Origin: Aureimonas sp. AU20
Lineage (GTDB): Bacteria > Pseudomonadota > Alphaproteobacteria > Rhizobiales > Rhizobiaceae
Direction: 5' to 3'
DNA: 64,000 nt
NCBI RefSeq assembly: GCF_001442755.1
Contig: NZ_CP006367.1
Coordinates: 2,232,001-2,296,000, forward strand
The notes beneath the pieces were generated by a model, which made no database searches, was not told the origin of the DNA, and saw nothing but the letters and a program-made list of their open reading frames with translations. Numbering within the stretch: the stretch's first letter is position 1; each line of letters begins with the position of its first letter. Positions 45,312-55,400 of this stretch are shown here, one piece after another. The position numbers and the translations under genes were made by a program.

Positions 45312-46565
45312 ATGCCCTCGCTCCCGCCGGCCTCTCCCGAATCGAGACGGGCCTTCGACCGGCGCATGTCCTTCGTCTTTGCCGGCAATTTCGTGTCGCT
45401 CGGCGTCTTCTACCCGTTCTTTCCGGTCTGGCTCGGCTATCAGGGGCTGGATGGAGACGAGATCGGCCTGATCCTGGCGATCCAGATCGGGCTTCGCGTT
45501 CTCGTCTGCCCGCCCGTGCTGCGCCGGGCCGATCGATCCAGCGACCGCGCCCATCTCCTGATCGCCGCCGGCTTCGCCAGTCTCGCCGCCTCCTGCCTGT
45601 TCTTCGTCGTGGACGGGATGGCGCAAGTCCTGATCGCGACGCTGATCCTGGCGGCCGTCTGGTGCCCCGCGATTCCCTTGAGCGATGCGATCGCGCTGTC
45701 GGGCGTGCGCCGGCTCGGGTCGGACTATGGGCGATCGCGCCTTTGGGGTTCGATCGCCTTTATCGCGGCCAATGTCGCTGGCGGAGCCCTGCTCGGCCGC
45801 ATCGGCCATGGCGGCTTTCCGATCGTCCTGTCGCTCACCTTCCTCACCGCCGCTCTCGTCACGCTTTTCGCGCCGCGAATGGGGCAGCCGCGTCAGGCAT
45901 CGCCGCTGCCGCTTTCGCCGACGCAGGAGCCTTGGCTTCCCGCGCGGTCCCTGGCCGACCGGTTCCGCCGCCTCGCGCCGGCTCCCGATCTGCGCCGCTT
46001 GCTGCCGTTGCTGCTGGCGATCGCGCTGATCCAGGCGAGCCACGCAATGCTCAACGGTTTCGCCTCGTTGCAATGGGCGCGGCTCGGCTACACTCCGGTC
46101 GAGATCGGCGTGTTTTGGGCGATCGGCGTCACGGCGGAGGTGGCCCTGTTCCGGCTGGCGGCCAAGCCGCTGCGTCGCTTCGGCGTGCGCGCCTTCCTGA
46201 TCGCGGCAGCCGTCACGGCGGCGGCGAGATGGTCGCTTCTATCCACCGATCTCGGGCTCATCGGTTTCGCCATTCTGCAGACCACGCACGCGCTGACCTT
46301 CGCCGCGACGCATGTCTCGCTGCAAACGCTGATCGGCTCGTCCGTCGCGGAAAACCGCTTCGGGGCGGCGCAGGGGCTGAGCTTCGCGTTGCAGACGGTG
46401 CTGATGGCCGGCGCGACCTTTGGCGGCGGTCTCCTCTACAAGAGCCTGGAGGCCGGCGCCTTCTACGCGATGACGGCCCTGGCCCTGATGGCGCTCGGCC
46501 TTCTCCTTGTCGCGCCTCAGCCCCATAGCGCGGGCTCCGGGGGCCAGACAAGCGAGCCCTCGTAG
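45312..46565 (+). CDS. Major facilitator superfamily transporter (MFS_1-like)
   Basis: A 417-residue inner-membrane carrier with about 12 helices. It begins MSFVFAGNFVSLGVFYPFFP and contains GSDYGRSRLWGSIAFIAANV, the region conserved in the HcaT/3-phenylpropionate-like MFS_1_like group. The N-terminal loop 2-3 motif is altered (RRADRSSDRAHLL). Substrate unknown. It lies 73 bp after the phosphoesterase gene and overlaps convergently by 49 bp with the epimerase. Confidence 0.85.
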   Translation: MPSLPPASPESRRAFDRRMSFVFAGNFVSLGVFYPFFPVWLGYQGLDGDEIGLILAIQIGLRVLVCPPVLRRADRSSDRAHLLIAAGFASLAASCLFFVVDGMAQVLIATLILAAVWCPAIPLSDAIALSGVRRLGSDYGRSRLWGSIAFIAANVAGGALLGRIGHGGFPIVLSLTFLTAALVTLFAPRMGQPRQASPLPLSPTQEPWLPARSLADRFRRLAPAPDLRRLLPLLLAIALIQASHAMLNGFASLQWARLGYTPVEIGVFWAIGVTAEVALFRLAAKPLRRFGVRAFLIAAAVTAAARWSLLSTDLGLIGFAILQTTHALTFAATHVSLQTLIGSSVAENRFGAAQGLSFALQTVLMAGATFGGGLLYKSLEAGAFYAMTALALMALGLLLVAPQPHSAGSGGQTSEPS

Positions 46566-47503
46566 CGCAGGCCGTTCGGCCGGTCCTCGCGCAGCAGAAG
46601 CGGCCCGTCGAGATCGACCAGCTCTGCGCCCTGGGCCAGCAGCAGCGCCGGCGCCATGCCGAGCGAGGTGCCGACCATGCAGCCCACCATCACCCCGAAC
46701 CCAAGCCGACGCGCCTCGGCTAGGAACACAAGCCCTTCCGTCAGCCCGCCGGTCTTGTCGAGCTTGAGGTTCACGTAGTCATAGCGCCCCACCAGCTCGT
46801 GCAGGTCGGCGCTGCCATGAACGGATTCGTCGGCGCAGATCGGAACGGGATGCGGGGTGTGCGCCAGGATGGCGTCGTGACCCGCCGGGAGGGGCTGTTC
46901 CACGACGAAGGCGCCGACGCCGGCGGCCGCCAGGAGGTTGGCTTTCAGATTGTTCGGCGTCCAACCTTCGTTGGCGTCGATGATGAGCCGCGCTTGCGGA
47001 GCCGCCGCGCGCACCGCTTGCATCCGCGCCGGGTCCTCGTCTCCGCGCCCGACCTTCACCTTGAGCACCGCGCGATGCGCAACGGCGCGCGTGGCGGCGG
47101 CCATTTCCTCGGGCGAGCCGAGCGAGATCGTGTAGGCGGTTTCCACCGGTTGCAGGGCGCCGATGCCGGCGAGATCGGCCGCGCGCGCGCCCTTTCGCTT
47201 GGCTTCCAGGTCCCAACAGGCGCAATCGAGCGCATTGCGCGCCGCGCCCGGCGGCAGCAGCGCCTGGAGGGACGCGCGGTCGAGCCCCGCGTCGATCGCC
47301 CCGCGCACGCTTTCGATCGCGCCCACGACGCTGTCCACGCTTTCGCCATAGCGGGCATAGGGGACGCACTCGCCGCGACCCATCATGGTTCCGTCGGCAA
47401 GGGTGCAGGCCACGACCACCGCCTCGGTCTTGGCACCGCGAGCGATCGTGAATTGCTTGGCCAGCGAAAAAGCGTCCACTGTGACCGAAAGACGACTCGT
47501 CAT
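46517..47503 (-). CDS. L-Ala-D/L-Glu (dipeptide) epimerase, enolase superfamily
   Basis: A 328-residue enzyme from ATG 47503. The catalytic LKVKVGRGDE holds the K-x-K pair; metal ligands are in LIIDANEGW, VVEQPLP and ICADESV, and the second Lys is in YVNLKLDKTGGLTEG. The TAYTISLGSPEEM block matches the muconate-lactonizing/AE-epimerase subgroup. It likely recycles murein peptides or epimerises a related dipeptide; the GCMVGTSLGMAPA stretch supports dipeptide substrates. All key residues are kept. Confidence 0.88.
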   Translation of the reverse strand: MTSRLSVTVDAFSLAKQFTIARGAKTEAVVVACTLADGTMMGRGECVPYARYGESVDSVVGAIESVRGAIDAGLDRASLQALLPPGAARNALDCACWDLEAKRKGARAADLAGIGALQPVETAYTISLGSPEEMAAATRAVAHRAVLKVKVGRGDEDPARMQAVRAAAPQARLIIDANEGWTPNNLKANLLAAAGVGAFVVEQPLPAGHDAILAHTPHPVPICADESVHGSADLHELVGRYDYVNLKLDKTGGLTEGLVFLAEARRLGFGVMVGCMVGTSLGMAPALLLAQGAELVDLDGPLLLREDRPNGLRYEGSLVWPPEPALWG

Positions 47504-47558
47504 TTTAATCCCTTACCCGATCTTAACGTCTCTATTCGGCGTCTGGCGCGAAGGCTAG

Positions 47559-48812
47559 GTGTCAACACGCGAAGTGGAAGAGCCTGGCTGGGCCATTCCC
47601 GCTCCATCACGGACTGAAGCACCCGGCATGCTAGACAAACCAAAGCCTGACGAGCGAAGCGGACCGAGAGGCAACGAATCCTCTCCTCCGTCGATCGAGG
47701 CCGAAAAGGGCAAAGGCGGGATCATCCTCAAACTGGGGGGCGATTGGCTGGCGCGCACGATCGGCACGATCGAGGACAAGATCGAGGAAACGAGCCGCGC
47801 CGACCTCGGCGGCACGGTGACGCTGGACTGTGGCGGCATCGGCCGCATGGACACGTCCGGCGCCTTCCTGATCGAGCGGCTGGCCCGCGAAATGGGCGGC
47901 AAGGGCGGCAAGGTCGAGTTCCAGGGCGCCGAGAAGGACCAGACGCTGTTCGAGGCGGTGCGCAAGTCGCTCGACGTCAAGCGTCAGGCGCCGGCTCCCA
48001 AATCCACCAACCGTCTAACCGATTTCTTCGCCGCCATCGGCGAAAACATGTTCGCCATAGTCCGCGAAGTCGCGATGGGGCTGAACATCGTCGGTGCCGC
48101 GCTTTACGGCGCGGGCCGGCGCATGACCGGCCAGACGCAGATTCGGCCCGCCGCGATCGTCAACCAGATGGACCGCATGGGCGTTCGCGCCGTGCCGATC
48201 ATCACGCTGATGAGCTTCCTGATCGGCGCTGTCATTGCGCAGCAGGGCGCCTTCCAGCTGCGCAATTTCGGCGCCGAGATCTTCGTGGTCGATCTCGTCG
48301 GCATCCTGCAGCTGCGCGAAATCGGCGTTCTTCTGACCGCCATCATGATCGCCGGCCGATCCGGCAGCGCCATCACCGCCGAGATCGGCTCGATGAAGAT
48401 GCGCGAGGAGGTCGACGCTCTGCACGTCATCGGCCTTAACCCGATCGGCGTCCTGATCTTCCCGCGTCTCGTGGCGCTGGTGATCGTCCTGCCGCTTCTC
48501 GCCTTCATCGCCGACATCGCGGGTCTTCTGGGCGCGATCGTCGTCACCTGGATCTATTCCGGCATTCCCCCCGATGCCTTCATCACCCGCCTGCGCGGCG
48601 CCGTCGATGTCGCGACCGTCTTCGCCGGTCTCATCAAGGCACCGTTCATGGCCATCGTCATCGGCGTGGTCGCCTCCATGGAGGGCATGAAGGTCGGCGG
48701 CAGCGCCGAGAGCCTGGGTAAGCACGTCACGGCGTCCGTCGTGAAGTCCATCTTCCTTGTCATCCTGATGGATGCCGTTTTTGCGATTTTCTATGCCGCC
48801 ATCGGATACTGA
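47559..48812 (+). CDS. mlaE: MlaE-type ABC transporter permease with N-terminal STAS domain
   Basis: A 417-residue inner-membrane protein; GTG 47559 has GAAGG five bases upstream, but ATG 47628 is also possible. Residues about 55-135 form a STAS/MlaB-like domain (LDCGGIGRMDTSGAFLIERL). The permease follows with MlaE signatures: RMGVRAVPIITLMSFLIGAV, AGRSGSAITAEIGSMKM and RLVALVIVLPLLAFIADIAG. The fusion replaces a separate MlaB. The complex moves phospholipids between the inner and outer membrane. It overlaps mlaF by 20 bp. Confidence 0.92.
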   Translation: MSTREVEEPGWAIPAPSRTEAPGMLDKPKPDERSGPRGNESSPPSIEAEKGKGGIILKLGGDWLARTIGTIEDKIEETSRADLGGTVTLDCGGIGRMDTSGAFLIERLAREMGGKGGKVEFQGAEKDQTLFEAVRKSLDVKRQAPAPKSTNRLTDFFAAIGENMFAIVREVAMGLNIVGAALYGAGRRMTGQTQIRPAAIVNQMDRMGVRAVPIITLMSFLIGAVIAQQGAFQLRNFGAEIFVVDLVGILQLREIGVLLTAIMIAGRSGSAITAEIGSMKMREEVDALHVIGLNPIGVLIFPRLVALVIVLPLLAFIADIAGLLGAIVVTWIYSGIPPDAFITRLRGAVDVATVFAGLIKAPFMAIVIGVVASMEGMKVGGSAESLGKHVTASVVKSIFLVILMDAVFAIFYAAIGY

Positions 48813-49635
48813 CAAGCGCGCTTCGGCCGACGACAAGGACATCATCATCCGCGCCACGGATGTGACGGTTCGCTTCGGCTCGAAGACCATTCTGGAAGGC
48901 CTGTCGCTCGACGTTCGGCGCGGCGAAATCCTCGGCTTCGTCGGTGCCTCGGGCACCGGCAAGTCGGTGCTGCTGCGCACGATCCTCGGTCTCAACCCCA
49001 AGCAGGGCGGCAAGATCGAGGTGTTCGGCACCGACTACGACAAGGCGAGCGAGGCCGAACGCCTCGCCGTGGAGCAGCGCTGGGGCGTCCTGTTCCAGCA
49101 GGGCGCACTCTTCTCGTCGCTGACGGTCCTGGAGAACATTCAGGTTCCCATGCGCGAGTATCTCGACATCTCGCCCAAGCTCATGGAAGAGCTGGCGCGG
49201 CTGAAGATCGATCTGGTTGGGCTGGCACCGGATGCGGCGGAGAAGTTCCCCTCCGAGCTTTCGGGAGGCATGATCAAGCGCGCCGCGCTCGCCCGCGCCC
49301 TGGCGCTCGATCCCGATATCGTCTTTTTGGACGAGCCCACCTCCGGCCTCGATCCGATCGGCGCCGCCGATTTCGACGAACTCATCATGACGCTGCGCGA
49401 TACGCTGGGGCTCACCGTCTATATGGTGACCCACGATCTCGACAGCCTTTTCATGGCGTGCGATCGAATCGCGGTGCTCGGCAATAAGAAGGTCCTCGTG
49501 GAAGGCCCGCTCGAGACCATGCTCGAGAACGACGATCCCTGGGTGCGCTCCTATTTCCATGGCAAGCGTGCCCGCACCGTCGTGCCGAAGGACGAAAACC
49601 CGCATTATGCGGCAAAGGACAGTGATGGAAACTAG
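48793..49635 (+). CDS. mlaF: MlaF-type ABC transporter ATPase
   Basis: About 280 residues from ATG 48793 inside the end of mlaE. Walker A GFVGASGTGKSVLLRTIL, Q-loop GVLFQQGALFSSLTV, signature ELSGGMIKRAALARAL, Walker B DIVFLDEPTSGLDP and the H-loop VTHDLDSLF are all intact. MIKR in the signature is typical of MlaF. It powers lipid transport through MlaE. The C-terminal tail beyond YFHGKRA is short and charged. Overlaps mlaD by 11 bp. Confidence 0.95.
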   Translation: MPPSDTDKRASADDKDIIIRATDVTVRFGSKTILEGLSLDVRRGEILGFVGASGTGKSVLLRTILGLNPKQGGKIEVFGTDYDKASEAERLAVEQRWGVLFQQGALFSSLTVLENIQVPMREYLDISPKLMEELARLKIDLVGLAPDAAEKFPSELSGGMIKRAALARALALDPDIVFLDEPTSGLDPIGAADFDELIMTLRDTLGLTVYMVTHDLDSLFMACDRIAVLGNKKVLVEGPLETMLENDDPWVRSYFHGKRARTVVPKDENPHYAAKDSDGN

Positions 49636-51298
49636 AGCGAACTATGTCCTCGTCGGCATCTTCACGGTTGTCGTCCTCGCGTTGAGCTTCGGCTTCGTCT
49701 ACTGGTCCGCCAATGTCTCCGACCGGGACCAGCGCACGACGCTGTTGATCCGCATCGAGGGTTCGGTCTCCGGCCTCAGTCAGGGCAGCCAGGTCCTGTT
49801 CAACGGCCTGAATGTCGGTACGGTGCAGAGCTTGCGCATCGACCCGAACAATCCGCGTGTCGTGATCGCGACGACGCAGGTCGACCGCACGACGCCCATC
49901 ACCACCTCCACCACCGCGACGATCGGTTTCCAGGGCCTGACGGGCATCGGCTTCATCGGCCTCACCGGCGGCAACGTCAACGATCGCAACATCCTGGCGT
50001 CTGCCTCCGAGCAGGGGACCACGCCGGTCATCCGCGCCAATCCGTCCGACGTCACCGACATTCTGGCGACCGCGCGCGATATCGCGGACCGGGCCAACAA
50101 CATTCTCGGCGAGTTCGAATCGATCGTGCAGGCCGTCGGCCCGTCCGTTCGCACCACGGCCGAGAACGTCGCGCAGACCTCGACCAATGTTCGAACCTTC
50201 ACGGACAGTCTGGCCGCGAACGCCGACCAGATCGACGACTTCCTCGGCAGCCTGGCGCGCCTGTCCACCAGCGCCAACAATGTCGCCGAGCGCCTGCCGC
50301 CGCTGATCGACCGGGTCGGCAATTTCATCGCCGCCCTCAACGTCGGCGCGGTGAACGACTCGATCCAGAACATCGCCGCCATTACGCAGACGGTGCGCGG
50401 CCAGACCGACAATGTCGTCACCGCTCTTCAGTCGATCGGCGACACGGCCCGCAGCCTGGGCTCGATCGGCGAAGTGATCCGGCAGAACACGCCGAGCGTC
50501 AACGCTTTCCTCGGGCGCCTCGATCCGATCAGCGATTCGGCGAACCGCGTGGCGCAGCGCCTCGACACCACGCTCGAGAACGTCAACCGCATTACGGCGT
50601 CGGTGAACCCCGACCAAGTGCGCTCCGTGGTCGACAACGTCTCGGGTTTCGCGGCCGCGCTGAATGGCCAGTCGAGCCGCATCGGCACGGTGGTCGCCGC
50701 CACCGACACGGTTCTCGCCACGCTGAACAACGCACTGACGGGCCTCAACGGGACGCGGGCGCGGGTGGATGGCCTCCTTGCGGGCGTGCGCGCCAACGAC
50801 ATCTCGCGTGCGGTCAACAACGTCTCCTCGGCCACGACCAATATTGCGAGCGCGGCGGACTCGGTGCGCGCCGTCGCCGACGACATCGGCAATCGTCGCG
50901 AGGATATCAACTCGATCATCACCAACACGCGCGACACGACGTCGAACCTGCGCACGGCTTCGGCCCAGGCGCAGACGCTCATCAGCTCGGTCAACAACCT
51001 CGTCAACAGCCCGGACGGGCAGGGCCTGACGGCTGAAGCGCGCGACACGCTGCGCACCATCCGCCAGACAGCGCAAACCATCCAGGCGGCGGTCGGACCC
51101 ATCTCGTCCAACCTCAACAGCTTTACGGGCCAGGGGCTGCAGGAAGCGCGCAACCTCATCCGCGAAGCGACGCGGGCGGTGACGCGGATCGAGCAGGCGG
51201 TTACCGATCTGTCCGCCAACCCGAGCCGCATCATTTTCGGCGGCGACGGCGCCGGTGGCGGCGAGATCCGCCAGTTCGATGGCCGGGCCCGGCGCTGA
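49625..51298 (+). CDS. mlaD: MlaD/MCE-domain periplasmic lipid-binding protein
   Basis: A 557-residue protein from ATG 49625 (METRANYVLVGIFTVVVLAL). One membrane helix anchors it, then one MCE domain (about 40-120: GLSQGSQVLFNGLNVGTVQS, IGFQGLTGIGFIGLTG). About 430 more residues are predicted to be helical and rich in Asn/Thr/Val heptads such as NNVAERLPPLIDRVGNFIAA, far longer than enterobacterial MlaD and probably forming a tunnel or needle across the periplasm, as is known for long MCE proteins. It ends in GGDGAGGGEIRQFDGRARR. Confidence 0.92.
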   Translation: METRANYVLVGIFTVVVLALSFGFVYWSANVSDRDQRTTLLIRIEGSVSGLSQGSQVLFNGLNVGTVQSLRIDPNNPRVVIATTQVDRTTPITTSTTATIGFQGLTGIGFIGLTGGNVNDRNILASASEQGTTPVIRANPSDVTDILATARDIADRANNILGEFESIVQAVGPSVRTTAENVAQTSTNVRTFTDSLAANADQIDDFLGSLARLSTSANNVAERLPPLIDRVGNFIAALNVGAVNDSIQNIAAITQTVRGQTDNVVTALQSIGDTARSLGSIGEVIRQNTPSVNAFLGRLDPISDSANRVAQRLDTTLENVNRITASVNPDQVRSVVDNVSGFAAALNGQSSRIGTVVAATDTVLATLNNALTGLNGTRARVDGLLAGVRANDISRAVNNVSSATTNIASAADSVRAVADDIGNRREDINSIITNTRDTTSNLRTASAQAQTLISSVNNLVNSPDGQGLTAEARDTLRTIRQTAQTIQAAVGPISSNLNSFTGQGLQEARNLIREATRAVTRIEQAVTDLSANPSRIIFGGDGAGGGEIRQFDGRARR

Positions 51299-51400
51299 CG
51301 CTCCATTCCATAATCGCTCCGCCGGCCGATACGAGTGGTCGGCGGAGCCCTTACCGTTCGAGCGGCACGGCCGCCTCTACCAACTCGCCGAGGATATAGG

Positions 51401-52000
51401 ATGGCAGGCAAGGCCTCTCACAAGTTCGTTTCGGTCTCGCTCCTGGCCGTGCTCCTGTCGGGATGCGCGTCACTGAAGCAGCCGCCCGCGACCTTCGAAC
51501 TTTCGGCTCCGGCGCCCGCCGTCAGCCGCAGCGCGGCGACGCGCGCTCAGATCCTCATCCCCGAGCCGACCGCCTCCAAGTCGCTCGACAGCCAGCAGAT
51601 CGTCATCCGCCCGACGCCGCAGACGATCGAGACGCTCGGCGCCAGTCAGTGGAGCGACCGTCTTCCGCGCCTCGTGCAGCTTCGCCTGCTTCAGGCGTTC
51701 CAGAACACGGGCCGCGTGGGTGCCGTCGGCGTTCCCGGCCAAGGCCTCGCGATCGACTATCAGGTCGTCACCGAGCTGCGCCGCTTCGAGGTGAGCGTGG
51801 AGGGCGGCGGCACGACCGCCGTGGTTGAGATCGCCGTCAAGGCGCTGAACGATCGCACGGGTGTCGTGCGCAGCACGCGCATCTTCCGTGGCACCGCTCC
51901 CGTCACCGCCGCCGGCAACCCGGCCTATGTCGCTGCGCTGGATCAGGCCTTCGGACAGGTCGCCGACGAGATCGTCGCCTGGACTTTGAAGCTGATCTGA
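51401..52000 (+). CDS. ABC-type transport auxiliary lipoprotein (PqiC/LetA-linked family)
   Basis: A 199-residue lipoprotein from ATG 51401. The signal ends in LLAVLLSGCASLKQ with the lipobox LSGC (Cys near residue 22). The body has the family texture (YQVVTELRRFEVSVEGGG, and AYVAALDQAFGQVADEIVAW near the end). Such lipoproteins sit in the outer membrane and complete MCE transport bridges. It lies 102 bp after mlaD and ends 30 bp before a terminator, making it the last gene of the mla operon. Confidence 0.88.
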   Translation: MAGKASHKFVSVSLLAVLLSGCASLKQPPATFELSAPAPAVSRSAATRAQILIPEPTASKSLDSQQIVIRPTPQTIETLGASQWSDRLPRLVQLRLLQAFQNTGRVGAVGVPGQGLAIDYQVVTELRRFEVSVEGGGTTAVVEIAVKALNDRTGVVRSTRIFRGTAPVTAAGNPAYVAALDQAFGQVADEIVAWTLKLI

Positions 52001-52029
52001 AAAAACGGAATTCGACATGAAAGAAAAAG

Positions 52030-52055
52030 CCCGCCTTCATGGCGGGTTTTTTTTG
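52030..52055 (+). terminator. Rho-independent terminator of the mla operon
   Basis: GCCCGCC / GGCGGG(T) hairpin with loop TTCAT, followed by a run of eight or more T. Strong, and directly after the lipoprotein gene. Confidence 0.92.
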
Positions 52056-52383
52056 TACCCGGTTGCCGGGCTGATGCTGATTGCGCTGCTCGCCATTCGG
52101 ACCAAGGCCTCGTTCAGAAGGATGCCGAGCGAGCGTTGGTTCTGGGTGCACCGATGAGTTGTTCGTCGGTCGGATGTTGATCTCCAAGACTCGTCTCAGA
52201 GACCGGGGGTCGTTTAGCGCGCCGAACTCCGTCGTCCGGGAGGCCTCGCTTGCAGTGGGTCGATTGTCTCTCGGATAGGCCGGTCAGTCTCCAAGCAGAC
52301 CGACGTTTGATCCGCATCAGGAGCGAAGCGGTCATCCCGCGTCTTCCGCCGGATCAACGTGGAACACCACCTGTCCAAACGAA
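52056..52383. other. Intergenic DNA without recognisable gene
   Basis: A spacer of about 330 bp between the terminators of two convergent units. Short open frames on both strands (for example 52114-52335 minus) have no ribosome site, conserved motif or coding texture. No tRNA, sRNA hairpin or repeat was evident. Confidence 0.5.
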
Positions 52384-52409
52384 AACGGGCGACCTTTCGG
52401 CCGCCCGTT
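52384..52409 (-). terminator. Rho-independent terminator of the giant gene
   Basis: AACGGGCG and CGCCCGTT form an 8-bp stem (loop of 10, itself able to add GCC/GGT pairing). On the minus strand a TTTTCGTTT tail follows, 25 bp after the stop at 52434. Confidence 0.8.
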
Positions 52410-52433
52410 CTCATGATTGGTTTAACCTTCGAC

Positions 52434-55400
52434 TTACTCGAAGCGGCCTGAGGCGTGGGCCAGCATCGTGTAGACCTTGCCGGTGTCGGAGGTCAGGTAG
52501 CTCTTGCTCTTCGCGTTGTCGGGGTCGTTGCGCGAGGCTTCCTGGAGCAGCATCTCGAAGTCGCCGATATAGCGATCGACCGCCGTCTTAAAGCTCGCGT
52601 CGCGCTGATACTTCCGACGAATCTCGTCGAAGGTCTGCTGGCCCTTCATCGTGTAGAGCCGGCGCGTGAAGACGTTGCGCTCGCCGTTGCGATAGCGGTC
52701 CCAGAGTTCGACCGAGACGTTGTGGTCGATCGCCCGGGCGATATCCACCGACAGAGAGTTCAGCGAGTCGACAACATGAGCCTGCGAACGCTCCGAACGG
52801 ATCGGGGCTTCAGTTGCTACTGGGGTAGGGGCAGCGGCGTCGTCCGACGCGGCGTCCTCTTCCTCTTGTGACGCGCGGCGTAGAAGGTCGGAGACCCAGC
52901 CGCCCTGACGGTCGGCGTCATTGCCACCGGCATCCGCGCGTTCCGGCGCGGCGGAGGGGCGGAGGGGCGAATGGTCCGTGGCGCGGGGCGCGGGAGCTGG
53001 GACAGCGACCCGCGTTTCCACCATGCCGCGCGTGTCGCGGGCGAGATTGCCGTCACTCACGAAACCGCCGGCCATCTGGGCTTCGGTCTCGGTGCGCTGC
53101 GGCGCCTGAACCTGCTGCGTAGTGGCGGCAACCGGGGCGCGGGGCGCACGCGCCTCGCTGGAGCGCGCGGTCAGCGCGGCCGCCGAGCGCCCGGCGCCGG
53201 CATCCAGGGTGCGAACGTCCAGAGAGCGGCCCGATTGCGTGACGATGTCAGTGAGTTCGCGCAGGGCGCGGATCTGGTCCGACACGGCACGGCGCATGGC
53301 ACGCGTGCTTTCCTTCGTCTCCTCGGGAAGCTCGAAGACGCCCTTGCGGATTTCCGAACGCGCGTTCTCGAGTTCGCGGCGGATGTCGGCTGCGGCGCGG
53401 TGCATGTCCGTCGTCGCGCTGCCGAAGCGCTGGGTCGCCTCTTCCACTACGCCCCGGATCGTCTCGCGAACTTGGCCGGCGGCGGCGGCAGAGCGACGCT
53501 CGGTTTCCTCCAGATGACGACCCGCTTCGTCCAGCGACGCGGTGAGTTCGCCGCTGATCGTCTCGACCACCGACTGCGAGCGACGTTCGGCTTCGGCGAA
53601 GAGGCGATCCACCACGCCCTCGAAGGAGAGGAGCATGCGACCGACATCGTCGGAGCGCGTCGCCAGACCGCTGGCCAGCTGCTCCAGACCCTCGCGGCGA
53701 CCTTCCAGCGTTTCCTGCAGGTTGGACTGCGTGGAGTCGAGGAGAACGGCGGCCTCGGTCAGCATGCGCTCATGCTCGCCGAGCTTTTCGCCTAGCGTCG
53801 AGAGACGTTCCAGGGCCTGCGCAGTGGTGTCGTCCATGCGCACCACGTTCCGCTCCAGGCGCTCGGACGAGGCGGCGATCTCGCCGCCGACGCGGTCCGC
53901 CTCGTCGCGGAAGCGGGCGCCCGTTTCGTTGAGGGCCGATTCGGCGCGGCCCATATTCTTGGCTGCATCGTCCAGCAGGCTGCGCAGCGCCGAGTTGCCG
54001 CTTTCCAGACGCTCGGCGATGGCGCCGATGTCGCGGCCGAGAAGCTCGCGGGCATCGGAGATGGAGGAGGTGAGCGAACCGGAGCGATCATCCAGCGCGG
54101 CAAGCAAGCCAGAGGACGAGACGCCGAGATGCTCGACCGTCTCCTCGGCGCGGCGAACGAAGTCAGCCACTATCGCGTCGTTCTCGCTGCGCAGACGCTC
54201 GGCGACCTGACGCGCCGCGTGTTCCAGCGCTTCCACCGCCTGCGATCCCGTCGCGGAAAGGCGATCCACGATCGGACGGGTTTCGGTGTCGATGAGATGA
54301 GCGATCTCGGAGTTGCGGCTGGCCAGCAGTTCGGCCAGCTCGCGGGTGCGGTTGCCCATGGCGTCGCCCACGGCTCCGGCGCGCTCCACCAGATGGTTCT
54401 CGGTCTGGCTGACGCGCTGCGCCAGTTCGTTGCCGAAGAGGCTGGTCGATTCCGCGATCTGCTCGCGAATGCGATCGGCTTCCACGCGGATGGCTGTGGC
54501 GACGCCCGAAAGGCGCTGCGTGATCTCCGAGCCTTCCGCCATGAGGTTTTCGCGGGCGGCCTGCGCGTCTCGTAGGATGGTGCCCGAGAGCTCCGAAGCG
54601 TCGCCGCGCATCGTTCCGGTGACGGAGAGGATCTCGTTGCGGATCAGCTCTGCGGCTTGGGCGATTTCGGCCCGCAGCACCGAAGCCGACTGGGTGAGAT
54701 CCTCGCGAACGCCATCCGTGGTTCCGTCCAGAACCTGCGACAGCTGAACCGACAGGCCAGCGAGTTCAGCCGCAAAGCGGGCCGCGCGTTCGTCCAGCGT
54801 CGAGGACGAGCGGTCCGTCTCGCCGCGAATGAGTGCGGCCGCATCCTGCACGCGGCTCGCGAAGCTCTCGGCATCGCCGGAGAGGCGATTGCGCGCGGCT
54901 TCCGCCTGCTCGCTCATTGAGAGGGCGACGGCATCGAGCTCTTCCGACAGACGCAGGGCCTCGGCGGCCAAGCGCTCGCGGGTTTCGCCGGCGCCGGTCT
55001 GCAGACGGTCGGTCGCCTGGGCGACCTCCTCGACGATGCGGCGAGCCTGCTCGGCTACTTCCTGCTGCAGACGGTCCGTTTCGCCGCGCATGGCACTGGC
55101 CACGGAGCCGACCTGCTCGGCGATCCTGCCCGCGTCTTCCAGGAGAAGGCGGCGCGACGTCTCGCCCGCTTCGTTCAAATGGCCGCTGGCGTTCTGGAAT
55201 TCGGCGACGATGGCGGCGGCCTGTTCGGCCACCTCGCGGCGCACGACGTCCGAGTTCTCGCGGATCTGGATCGCGGCGCTCGCGACTTCCTCGCGAATCT
55301 GGTTGGCGTCGGCGGCGAACTGTTCGCGCGTCTGGTTTCCAACGATGCGCAGCTTGTCGGCCGCCCCTTCGAAGTCGGACGAGAGCGCCACGGCCTGATC

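Noticed and set aside
49451..51076. 541-codon open frame on the minus strand
   Set aside because: Antisense shadow of mlaD, with a repetitive Arg/Asp/Val composition.
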